From assembly GCA_019752915.1 (NCBI GenBank), contig JAIELO010000436.1:1-6748 (forward strand): DNA of 6,748 bases, in the 5' to 3' direction. Of the stretch, positions 1 to 5,219 are shown in pieces. Each line of letters starts with the position of its first letter. The stretch's first letter is position 1. The translations under genes and the position numbers were made by a program. The notes under the pieces were generated by a model. That model did no database searches. It was not told the DNA's origin and saw only the letters and a list, made by a program, of their open reading frames with translations. The stretch comes from Burkholderiaceae bacterium. GTDB taxonomy: Bacteria > Pseudomonadota > Gammaproteobacteria > Burkholderiales > Burkholderiaceae_D.

Positions 1-215
1 TCGATGAAATGATTCGCCGGTGCGTTGCTGGCGATGACCTGGCGCAACGGATTCAGCACGATGCAACCGATCGCCGGATCCGCATCGAACTTTTGCAGGG
101 CGTCGCCCAGCTCGTTCATCATGCGGTCGTTCAGTGCATTCAGGGCCTTCGGACGGTTCAAGCGAATCAGTGCCACTTTCTCGTGCACTTCGACGATCAG
201 ATCTTCATATTGCAT
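1..215 (-). CDS. Enoyl-CoA hydratase/crotonase family protein, N-terminal part (runs off the window; tail anomalous)
   Basis: Seventy-one codons are visible from an ATG at 215. A strong AAGGAG lies about 7 bases upstream, and an in-frame ATG at 230 is rejected because it would overlap that site. Residues 1-54 have the classic crotonase start: a beta strand (VALIRLNRP), the motif LNRPKALNALND, then an amphipathic helix (ELGDALQKFDADPAIG) and the strand CIVL. Crotonases use an oxyanion hole to hydrate or isomerise acyl-CoA thioesters in the cytoplasm, often in beta-oxidation. Directly after CIVL the family expects a T/H-G-x-x-x-x-F-x-A-G-A-D segment, which supplies part of that oxyanion hole. 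Instead residues 55-71 read NPLRQVIASNAPANHFI, with no AGAD in any of the three frames. The family call for the first 54 residues is firm. Whether the gene is intact is doubtful: it may be a pseudogene, a rearrangement or an assembly join. Substrate is unknown. Confidence 0.75.
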   Translation of the reverse strand, partial: MQYEDLIVEVHEKVALIRLNRPKALNALNDRMMNELGDALQKFDADPAIGCIVLNPLRQVIASNAPANHFI

Positions 216-243
216 GGCTGTCTCCTTCATGGTGGGATATTTA

Positions 244-285
244 CTCTGCGATTGTAGCGCCTATCTTATGCGCTGGTATGATTGC
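244..285. promoter_or_regulatory. Divergent promoter region, crotonase gene (-) / MFS gene (+)
   Basis: On the minus strand, TACAAT (251-256) is a good -10 element that would start transcription about 30 bases before the crotonase ATG; no clear -35 is seen. On the plus strand there is an extended -10, TGG followed by TATGAT (274-282). A TTGTAG (252-257) acts as a possible -35 with a long 19-bp spacer. The two proposed promoters overlap. These are consensus matches read by eye, not demonstrated starts. Confidence 0.35.
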
Positions 286-1610
286 TCCATCACCCTTGCG
301 CCCGCGAGTCCGCCATTCTGACTTCCCTCCGCCGCTCTCTGCAGCAATATCTGGAACGCGATGCCCTGCTCCGCAACGGCAACTTCATGCGTTACTGGCT
401 CAGCGCCATTCTGAATGACTTCGGTAGTTATATCAGTGCGCTGGCACTGCCCCTGTGTTCGGTCATCCTGCTGCATGCCACGCCTGCGCAGATGGGTATG
501 CTGGGCGCCGCCTCGGCGATCCCGTTTGCACTGCTGGCACTGCCGACCGGCGTGTTTCTTGATCGGCATCGCAAATTACCCGTTCTGTTAGGCAGCAAGG
601 TAGTGCAGGCAGTGGCACTGGGCAGTATTCCGCTGGCCTTCTGGCTGGGATGGTTGTCAATCGAATGGATGTATGTCGTGGCGCTGACGAATGGCTGCTG
701 TTCGCTGGTAGGCGGTGGCGCCGAACAGATTTTCCTGACCAACCTGATCGGGCGGGAGCGCCTGATCGAAGCACAATCCAAATTCGCTGCCGTCGATTCT
801 GTCGCGCGCATCGTCGCACCGGGGATTGCCGGGGTGCTGATTCAATGGCTGACCGCGCCGTTTGCCGTCATCGTCAATGCGCTAGGCTTTATCGGTTCCA
901 TCCTGATGCTGCGCAATCTGAAAGCCAACGACCCGCAACCGGAGCCGTCACAGAAGCACATGTTGCGCGACATCCATGATGGGCTGCTATTTATCTGGCG
1001 CACACCCTTGCTGCGCACGCTAGCCTGGAGCGCCGGAGTCTGGCACATGCTGTTCTATGGCTTTAGCGCCCTCACGGTACTGTTTGGCACCCGCGAACTG
1101 GGAATGACGCCCGGCATGATGGGCATGGCGCAAATGGTGGGCGGCGTCGGCGTGATGCTCAGCTCCTTGCTGCTGCGACCACTCAATGCCCGCTACGGTC
1201 CCAGCGGCGCGATGCTGGTGGGCATAGGCCTCACCGCCTGCGCCTTTACCGCCATGCCGGCAATTCCCGCCAATCTCTTCGGTAGTCCGCTGGGCAGTGC
1301 GATTGCCAGTGCGCTCGTGTCGCTGGTACTTGATTGCGGCGTGATGCTGTTCTTCATGCCGTACATGACGTTGCGCCAGAAGGTCACGCCGGACGCCTAT
1401 CTGGGGCGCATGGTGTCGACCATGCGTTTCCTGACGGTAGCCAGTGCACCTGCTGGCGCGCTGCTGGCCGGCTATCTGGGCGAGCATTTCAGCATCCGTA
1501 CCGGCCTGGCCTGCGTCGGCGCGGGCGGCATTGTCCTCACGCTGGTAATGGTCCTGTCACCAGCGCTGCGCCATATACCGGAACACCTGGTACCGGCGCA
1601 GCCTTCCTGA
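282..1610 (+). CDS. MFS transporter (drug/metabolite exporter type)
   Basis: This is a polytopic inner-membrane protein of about 12 hydrophobic segments, 442 residues when counted from TTG at 282. The loop between helices 2 and 3 carries the MFS signature A, read as G-x-x-x-D-R-x-R-K-L-P (residues about 90-100, GVFLDRHRKLP). A hydrophilic central loop (about 213-236, LKANDPQPEPSQKHMLRD) separates the two six-helix halves. The overall look is that of the MFS_3 / enterobactin-exporter-like (DHA3) proteins, which are proton-driven exporters, but the substrate cannot be told. The start is uncertain. TTG 282 directly follows an in-frame stop, lacks a ribosome binding site and overlaps a promoter-like -10. 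The first in-frame ATG (387) would give 407 residues but cut close to helix 1 (RYWLSAILNDFGSYISALALP). A CTG at 318 or ATT at 315 is also possible. The gene stands alone, divergent from the crotonase gene and convergent with mltA. Confidence 0.85.
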   Translation: MLHHPCARESAILTSLRRSLQQYLERDALLRNGNFMRYWLSAILNDFGSYISALALPLCSVILLHATPAQMGMLGAASAIPFALLALPTGVFLDRHRKLPVLLGSKVVQAVALGSIPLAFWLGWLSIEWMYVVALTNGCCSLVGGGAEQIFLTNLIGRERLIEAQSKFAAVDSVARIVAPGIAGVLIQWLTAPFAVIVNALGFIGSILMLRNLKANDPQPEPSQKHMLRDIHDGLLFIWRTPLLRTLAWSAGVWHMLFYGFSALTVLFGTRELGMTPGMMGMAQMVGGVGVMLSSLLLRPLNARYGPSGAMLVGIGLTACAFTAMPAIPANLFGSPLGSAIASALVSLVLDCGVMLFFMPYMTLRQKVTPDAYLGRMVSTMRFLTVASAPAGALLAGYLGEHFSIRTGLACVGAGGIVLTLVMVLSPALRHIPEHLVPAQPS

Positions 1611-1624
1611 GCTTTGCAGCTCAG
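1607..1624. terminator. Hairpin between the convergent MFS and mltA genes
   Basis: A perfect 7-bp inverted repeat, CTGAGCT-TTGC-AGCTCAG, overlaps the MFS stop codon and sits in the 29-bp gap before the mltA stop. Its place between two convergent 3' ends fits a bidirectional terminator. Neither strand has a T-run after the stem, so intrinsic termination would be weak; it may instead protect the RNA 3' end. Confidence 0.4.
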
Positions 1625-1639
1625 TCTGGGCGTGCCCGA

Positions 1640-2875
1640 TTACGGCGCGAGCGACGGCACACTCTTCGGCAGCAGCACCCAGACATTACCGCGCTGCTTC
1701 ATGCGACCGGCGTTTTCCGCCGCCTCGGTACCGAAGCCGAAGAAGTAATCGACCCGGATCGCGCCGCGGATCGCGCCACCGGTATCCTGCGCCATCACCA
1801 GACGCTGCAGGGGAATATCGCTATTCGGCATGGTCGTGGCAAGAAACACCGGCACACCCAGCGGCAGTTGTGAGGCATCGATGGCGATCGAACGCGATGG
1901 TGTCAACGGCACACCCAGCGCGCCTTTCGGACCGATCTTAGGATCCGGCAGACGCTCTTCCTTGAAGAACACATAACTAGGGTTCACGTTAAACAGTTCC
2001 TGCATACGCGTCGGATGACCGGCGATCCATGCCTTGATGCCCTGCGCCGAAGCCTGCTCCAGCGTCAGCTCGCCTTTTTCCACCAGATATTTGCCGATCG
2101 ATTTATACGGATGACCGTTCTGGTCGGCATACGCCACCCGCACGGTTTCCTTGCTATCGGTCAGTTGTACGCGGCCCGAACCCTGCACTTGCAGGAAGAA
2201 CGATTCCACCGGATCATCCACCCACAGCAGTTCCTTGCCCGCCGCCTCGGCTTTTTCGATCTCGGCGCGGGTGGCATAGGGCACCAGCTTCTTGCCAACC
2301 AGCTTGCCACGCAAGCGCATACCCTTCAGCTCCGGATAGACGCTGGCCAGATCGACGGTGATCATATCGTCCGGCACTTTGAACAACGGCGTCTGGTAAG
2401 GACCGCCCTTCTTGCGGGCGCCACGTAGCAGCGGCTCGTAATAGCCCGTGACCAGCCCGTCGTTGGCGCCATCGGGAGCGATCACCTGATTCGGCTCCAT
2501 GAACGCTTCGAAGAAGGTGCGGATCGCCGCCTCATCGCCGCTATTCACGCTGCGCGCGATATTGCAGGGTTCTTTCCAGTTCACCTGACGCACCAGCACC
2601 GAGCAGGACGACATGAACGCGGGCCAGGCCGCGCGTAAATCGTCTTTCTGCCAGCCCGGCAAGGCGCTGAACGGCGCCGGCACCATTTGCAGCACCGCAG
2701 GCTTGGCGGGGACCGGCGCAGGCGTCGGAACCGGCACGGGGGGCGGCACCGGCACTACCGGCGCCGGGGTCGGGGCGCGACTGGTATCGGGCGGCAGCGG
2801 CGTGGTGGTACAGGCGGCCAATGCCAGCGCGACGAGCGTGAGCGGAACGGGTAGACTACGGCGTGTTAAGAACAT
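1640..2875 (-). CDS. mltA: Membrane-bound lytic murein transglycosylase A (lipoprotein)
   Basis: MltA cleaves the MurNAc-GlcNAc bond of peptidoglycan, leaving 1,6-anhydro-MurNAc ends, and acts from the inner face of the outer membrane. From ATG 2875 the protein has 411 residues and begins with a lipoprotein signal: two arginines, a hydrophobic stretch, and the lipobox L-A-A-C with Cys22. Thr follows the Cys, which favours outer-membrane sorting. Residues about 26-62 are a Pro/Val/Thr/Ala linker. The MltA domain follows, with the family motif TGYYEP. The C-terminal 3D (Asp-Asp-Asp) domain has D333 (IDASQLPLG), D364 (MAQDTGGAIRG) and D376 (RVDYFFG). The catalytic acid of E. coli MltA lies in this domain, and D364 in AQDTGGAI is the likeliest counterpart. 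A longer reading frame to 2953 exists, but it would bury the signal peptide behind 26 extra residues. No clear ribosome binding site precedes 2875. Confidence 0.95.
   Translation of the reverse strand: MFLTRRSLPVPLTLVALALAACTTTPLPPDTSRAPTPAPVVPVPPPVPVPTPAPVPAKPAVLQMVPAPFSALPGWQKDDLRAAWPAFMSSCSVLVRQVNWKEPCNIARSVNSGDEAAIRTFFEAFMEPNQVIAPDGANDGLVTGYYEPLLRGARKKGGPYQTPLFKVPDDMITVDLASVYPELKGMRLRGKLVGKKLVPYATRAEIEKAEAAGKELLWVDDPVESFFLQVQGSGRVQLTDSKETVRVAYADQNGHPYKSIGKYLVEKGELTLEQASAQGIKAWIAGHPTRMQELFNVNPSYVFFKEERLPDPKIGPKGALGVPLTPSRSIAIDASQLPLGVPVFLATTMPNSDIPLQRLVMAQDTGGAIRGAIRVDYFFGFGTEAAENAGRMKQRGNVWVLLPKSVPSLAP
2690..2800 (-). repeat. Low-complexity Pro-rich coding repeat in mltA
   Basis: A run of CCGGCR-like and PxP-coding triplets encodes the proline-rich spacer just after the lipidated Cys of MltA (motifs such as VPVPPPVPVP and TPAPVPA). 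The role inferred is an extended tether between the outer-membrane anchor and the catalytic domain. Such GC-rich repeats are prone to length change and to assembly error. On the opposite strand the same bases give a Gly/Thr-rich false reading frame. Confidence 0.7.
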
Positions 2876-2885
2876 AAGGACTGTT

Positions 2886-3047
2886 ATGTGGATATTGATG
2901 ATAGAAGCGTGTGTGGCGTTTTTCCTGCTGGTGTTCATCGTCTGGTGGACCATGTATCAGGGCAAACCGAAAGATCGCAAGGCTGCCGAACCTCAACCGC
3001 CAGTCCTACAGGACCAGCCGGAAAACAAGCAAAACGCGCAGGACTAG
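2886..3047 (+). CDS. Small single-pass membrane protein, conserved-hypothetical type
   Basis: This is a 53-residue open frame starting at ATG 2886, with AAGGA (2876-2880) 5 bases upstream. Residues 2-23 form one hydrophobic segment (WILMIEACVAFFLLVFIVWW and following), followed by a charged tail (GKPKDRKAAEP...) rich in Pro, Gln and Asn. Basic residues right after the helix predict a cytoplasmic C-terminus. I recall similar short proteins with a VFIVWWTM-like core in Burkholderiales, unnamed, but could not search. It superficially resembles CcoQ/FixQ, the tiny subunit of cbb3 oxidase, yet no oxidase genes are near, so I do not assign that. The gene is divergent from mltA (10 bp between start codons) and convergent with apaG (18 bp between stops). 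A longer in-frame version beginning at 2613 would read through the mltA signal region as Gly-rich sequence and is unlikely. Confidence 0.7.
   Translation: MWILMIEACVAFFLLVFIVWWTMYQGKPKDRKAAEPQPPVLQDQPENKQNAQD
2898..2926 (-). promoter_or_regulatory. Possible mltA promoter inside the small plus-strand gene
   Basis: Reading the minus strand, TATCAT (2898-2903) matches the -10 consensus at 5 of 6 bases. A weak -35 (AGGAAA, 2921-2926) lies 17 bp upstream. Transcription would start near 2890, about 15 bases before the mltA ATG. The -35 is poor, so readthrough from apaG is an equal possibility. Confidence 0.25.
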
Positions 3048-3065
3048 CCGGACTGGCAAGCCCGA

Positions 3066-3440
3066 TCAGTGCAAGGTGCGCGGCAGCGACAGCACGAATT
3101 CCGGAATCGGCGCTTCGAAGCGGTGACCATCTTCGGCCACACAGAAGTATTCGCCGTACATGGAACCCTGCTGGGTTTGCAGCGCCGTACCGCTGGTGTA
3201 TTCGAAGTGTTCGCCCGGCTGCAGCAGGGGCTGATGCCCGACCACGCCCAGTCCGCGCACTTCTTCCGTGTGATTGTTAGCGTCGGTGATCACCCAGTGG
3301 CGCGAAATTACCTGCGCGGCCACGGTGCCGGTATTCTTGATCGTGATCGAATAAGTGAACACGAAGTTGGTGCGTTCCGGATCGGACTGCTCCGGCAGGT
3401 ACTGCGTTCTGACCGACACAGTCATTTCGTAAGTGGCCAT
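3066..3440 (-). CDS. apaG: ApaG family protein (Co2+/Mg2+ efflux-associated)
   Basis: The 124-residue protein has the full length of the ApaG family, which adopts a fibronectin type III-like beta sandwich. The sequence shows the family core: SITIKNTG, ISRHWVITDAN, the Gly-rich GLGVVG motif (residues 63-68) within EEVRGLGVVGHQPLL, the strand FEYTSGTALQT, and the C-terminal AEDGHRFEAPIPEF...PRTLH. In Salmonella the corAC-type phenotype links ApaG to cobalt resistance and magnesium efflux, but its biochemical role is still unsettled; a similar domain occurs in eukaryotic F-box proteins and PolDIP2. The start at 3440 is supported by TTAAGGA on the minus strand, 7 bases upstream. It is not next to apaH or ksgA as in enterics, but divergent from rpe. 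It may be cotranscribed with mltA, 190 bp downstream, across the small plus-strand gene. Confidence 0.95.
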   Translation of the reverse strand: MATYEMTVSVRTQYLPEQSDPERTNFVFTYSITIKNTGTVAAQVISRHWVITDANNHTEEVRGLGVVGHQPLLQPGEHFEYTSGTALQTQQGSMYGEYFCVAEDGHRFEAPIPEFVLSLPRTLH

Positions 3441-3493
3441 TCAAAAATCCTTAAAACGGGGCCAGGGCGCAAGCGCTCTCTGCAAGGTTAGCG

Positions 3494-3521
3494 ATTGTAT
3501 ATCGTCAGGCTGCCATTGCAC
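3494..3521 (-). promoter_or_regulatory. Possible apaG promoter
   Basis: On the minus strand, TACAAT (3494-3499) is a 5/6 -10 element, and GTGCAA (3516-3521) is a 3/6 -35 with a 16-bp spacer. Transcription would begin near 3487, leaving a leader of about 45 bases. That leader can form a 6-bp hairpin with one wobble pair (3464-3479) ahead of the AAGGA ribosome site. Confidence 0.4.
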
Positions 3522-3585
3522 CCCAAATCGGCCCCGTATGCAAGGACGACGCACCTGAAAACGGGCGCACAGGCGCTGTGCAGCG

Positions 3586-3591
3586 TAAAAT
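3586..3591 (+). promoter_or_regulatory. Possible rpe-gph promoter, -10 element
   Basis: GTAAAAT just upstream of rpe gives a -10 hexamer TAAAAT (5/6 match), which would start transcription near 3598, about 24 bases before the rpe ATG at 3622. No recognisable -35 lies at the right spacing. It is the only decent plus-strand candidate in the 181-bp apaG-rpe gap. Confidence 0.4.
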
Positions 3592-3621
3592 AGCGCATCT
3601 TTTTTAATGCAGGCCCATCCC

Positions 3622-4287
3622 ATGTCCAATTTCCGCATCGCTCCCAGCATTCTGTCCGCCGACTTCGCCCGTCTGGGTGAAGAAGTCCGCAACGTCGTCA
3701 GCGCCGGCGCCGACATCATCCACTTCGACGTGATGGACAACCATTACGTGCCGAACCTGACCATCGGCCCGCTGGTGTGCCAGGCCATCCGCCCGCACGT
3801 CGACGTGCCGATCGATGTGCACCTGATGGTCAAGCCGGTGGATCGCCTGATTCCCGACTTTGCCAAAGCCGGTGCCAACATCATCACCTTCCACCCGGAA
3901 GCGTCGGAACACATCGACCGCAGCCTGCAACTGATCCGTGACAACGGCTGCAAAGCCGGTCTGGTCTTTAATCCGGGCACCCCGCTGCACTACCTCGACC
4001 ACGTGATGGACAAGATCGACATGATTCTGATTATGTCCGTCAATCCGGGCTTCGGCGGTCAGTCCTTCATTCCCGAAGCACTGAAGAAAATCGCGCTGGC
4101 ACGTCGCAAGATCGATGAGTCGGGCCGCGACATCATGCTGGAAGTCGATGGCGGTATCAAAATCGACAACATCGCTGCCGCCGCTGCGGCCGGTGCCGAC
4201 ACCTTCGTGGCCGGTTCCGCCATCTTCGGCCAGCCGGACTATAAAGCCGTGATCGACGCCATGCGCGCCAATCTGGCGAAAGTCTAA
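3622..4287 (+). CDS. rpe: Ribulose-phosphate 3-epimerase
   Basis: Rpe interconverts D-ribulose 5-phosphate and D-xylulose 5-phosphate in the non-oxidative pentose phosphate pathway (and in the Calvin cycle where present), in the cytoplasm. The 221-residue protein is a complete TIM barrel of usual length. Visible landmarks are [10 protein letters not shown] (6-15); the metal and catalytic cluster H34-F-D36-V-M-D with [17 protein letters not shown] with H67; [12 protein letters not shown] (138-149), the phosphate-side loop; EVDGGI with D176; and [13 protein letters not shown] near the end. H34, D36, H67 and D176 match the four expected metal ligands, with D36 and D176 as the acid/base pair. ATG 3622 is preferred over ATG 3607 because the family starts at M-x-x-F-R-I-A-P-S; a weak AGG precedes it. 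gph follows after one base, so the two are surely cotranscribed. No autotrophy genes are in view. Confidence 0.97.
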   Translation: MSNFRIAPSILSADFARLGEEVRNVVSAGADIIHFDVMDNHYVPNLTIGPLVCQAIRPHVDVPIDVHLMVKPVDRLIPDFAKAGANIITFHPEASEHIDRSLQLIRDNGCKAGLVFNPGTPLHYLDHVMDKIDMILIMSVNPGFGGQSFIPEALKKIALARRKIDESGRDIMLEVDGGIKIDNIAAAAAAGADTFVAGSAIFGQPDYKAVIDAMRANLAKV

Positions 4288-4288
4288 G

Positions 4289-5002
4289 ATGGGTGTGCTG
4301 GCAGGCGTACGCGCCGCAATCATCGACCTCGACGGCACCATGCTGGACACGATTCCCGACTTCCACGTCGCAATCAATAGCATGCGTGCGGAACTGGACC
4401 TCGCCCCCATCAGCCAGCAACAGATTGCGCTGATGGTCGGCAAGGGCTCGGAAAACCTGATCCGCGCCGTGCTGGCACTGGATCTGGATGCTGCCGCCGT
4501 CGAAGCCCAATTTGCGAGCGCCATGGAAGCCTACCAGCGCCACTATCTGCGCATCAACGGCCAGTTCAGCAGTCTCTACCCCGAAGTACTGGAAGGCCTG
4601 ACGGCGCTCCGACAACAGGGCCTGCGACTGGCCTGCGTGACCAATAAACCGATCGCCTTCACCACCCCGCTGCTCAAACTGAAAGGTCTGGACGGCTTTT
4701 TCGAGGTGGTCTACGGCGGCGACTCGCTGGCCCGCAAAAAACCCGATCCCTTACCGCTGCTGACCGTGTGCGCCGACTTCGCGCTGGCACCGGCACAGGT
4801 GGTGGCGATCGGTGATTCATCCAACGACGCGCAAGCGGCGCGGGCAGCTGGTTGCCCGGTGTTAACAGTGCCATACGGCTACAATCACGGAGAGGCTATA
4901 CACAGCATCGATTCCGATGGTATAGTAACCACGCTGCTAACCGCAGCCACTCTGATTCGATCGCAGACTGCACCATTATCTGCTGGAACTTTAGCTTCTT
5001 AA
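4289..5002 (+). CDS. gph: Phosphoglycolate phosphatase (HAD superfamily)
   Basis: Gph removes phosphate from 2-phosphoglycolate, a product of DNA 3'-end repair or of Rubisco oxygenation, in the cytoplasm. All four HAD motifs are present: motif I DLDGT with nucleophile D13 and acid/base D15, motif II T118 in CVTNKP, motif III K151 in KKPDPLPL, and motif IV GDSSND (D176, D180) for Mg2+. A helical C1-type cap (about 20-90) sits between motifs I and II. The 237 residues are slightly longer than many homologues because of a low-complexity tail (SQTAPLSAGTLAS). The start lies one base after the rpe stop, which suggests translational coupling. From about codon 192 codon use shifts to forms rare elsewhere in the gene (ATA, TTA, CTA, GGA, ACT), and this stretch overlaps the proposed trp promoter. 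It could be another HAD phosphatase, but the rpe linkage and motifs favour Gph. Confidence 0.92.
   Translation: MGVLAGVRAAIIDLDGTMLDTIPDFHVAINSMRAELDLAPISQQQIALMVGKGSENLIRAVLALDLDAAAVEAQFASAMEAYQRHYLRINGQFSSLYPEVLEGLTALRQQGLRLACVTNKPIAFTTPLLKLKGLDGFFEVVYGGDSLARKKPDPLPLLTVCADFALAPAQVVAIGDSSNDAQAARAAGCPVLTVPYGYNHGEAIHSIDSDGIVTTLLTAATLIRSQTAPLSAGTLAS
4897..4926 (+). promoter_or_regulatory. Proposed trp operon promoter inside the 3' end of gph
   Basis: A TATACA -35 (4897-4902, 4/6) and a TATAGT -10 (4921-4926, 5/6) are 18 bp apart, and the -10 has the extended TG motif (TGG, 4918-4920). Transcription would start near 4933, about 97 bases before the trp leader peptide. The two hexamers are built from the only ATA codons in gph, which suggests selection on the DNA rather than the protein. 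Read by eye, not proven. Confidence 0.5.
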
Positions 5003-5029
5003 CCTTTAGCTGAACCAACGCTGACCGTA

Positions 5030-5116
5030 ATGTCTCTGTTCAAAAAACACCAAGTCAACCAAACCGGCGCGATTGAGGCCTGGCTTTGGCGACGCTGGCA
5101 ATCCTGGCAAAACTGA
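5030..5116 (+). CDS. trpL: trp operon leader peptide
   Basis: A 28-codon frame begins at ATG 5030 and ends TGA 5114-5116, in the 217-bp gap between gph and trpE. Its last residues read EAWLWRRWQSWQN, with Trp at positions 18, 20, 23 and 26. Four Trp in eleven residues is far beyond chance and is the hallmark of a Trp-sensing leader peptide: ribosomes stall at these codons when charged tRNA-Trp is scarce and alter folding of the RNA ahead of trpE. A hairpin with a T-run starts 14 bases after the stop. No good ribosome binding site is visible upstream of the ATG, which is a weak point. The peptide itself probably has no other function. The N-terminal part (MSLFKKHQVNQTGAI) is polar and unremarkable. 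Confidence 0.85.
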   Translation: MSLFKKHQVNQTGAIEAWLWRRWQSWQN

Positions 5117-5129
5117 GCCGAATTGATTG

Positions 5130-5164
5130 CTGTCGCCCGCACTACCGTGCCCGACAGGTTTTTT
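5130..5164 (+). terminator. trp attenuator (Rho-independent terminator ahead of trpE)
   Basis: The stem is CTGTCG (5130-5135) with CGACAG (5152-5157), and inside it GCAC (5139-5142) with GTGC (5147-5150). A CCC/C internal loop separates the two parts, and the loop is TACC. A G and then six T's (5159-5164) follow. It lies 14 bases after the Trp-rich leader peptide and 55 bases before trpE, as expected of a transcription attenuator that halts trp expression when tryptophan is ample. Confidence 0.8.
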
Positions 5165-5208
5165 GAAACACCACCGCCCATCACTAGCCTAGCGCTACCC
5201 GGCGGCAT

Positions 5209-5213
5209 GGAGA
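5209..5213 (+). promoter_or_regulatory. trpE ribosome binding site
   Basis: GGAGA lies 6 bases before ATG 5220 and fixes the trpE start. It is beyond the attenuator, so trpE is translated independently of the leader peptide. Confidence 0.7.
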
Positions 5214-5219
5214 ATAGAC

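Noticed and set aside
1020..1487. 155-residue minus-strand frame opposite the MFS gene
   Set aside because: His/Gln/Arg-rich shadow of hydrophobic codons, with no recognisable domain.
2876..2953. Longer mltA start at 2953
   Set aside because: It would put 26 residues ahead of a clean lipoprotein signal peptide and extend mltA through the small gene.
2613..3047. 144-residue plus-strand version of the small membrane protein
   Set aside because: The extra N-terminus is the Gly/Thr-rich antisense of the MltA proline linker and signal region; the AAGGA before ATG 2886 and the helix at that start favour the short form.
3009..3051. CAGGACCAGCCGG / CAGGACTAGCCGG near-repeat, 30 bp apart, at the end of the small gene
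   Set aside because: Two copies with one mismatch in GC-rich coding DNA; no array, no mobile-element context.
3607..3621. rpe start at ATG 3607
   Set aside because: It adds MQAHP ahead of the conserved family start and has no ribosome site; ATG 3622 fits better, though 3607 cannot be excluded.
3604..4524. 306-residue minus-strand frame opposite rpe and gph
   Set aside because: Composition (VDFDxAIDxQHDV-like, His/Asp/Val-rich) is typical of antisense shadow, and it spans two well-identified genes.
4880..4885. TACAAT in gph as the trp promoter -10
   Set aside because: It is a good hexamer, but the nearest -35-like TTAACA is only 12 bp away and nothing fits at 16-18 bp; the TATACA/TATAGT pair downstream is better.
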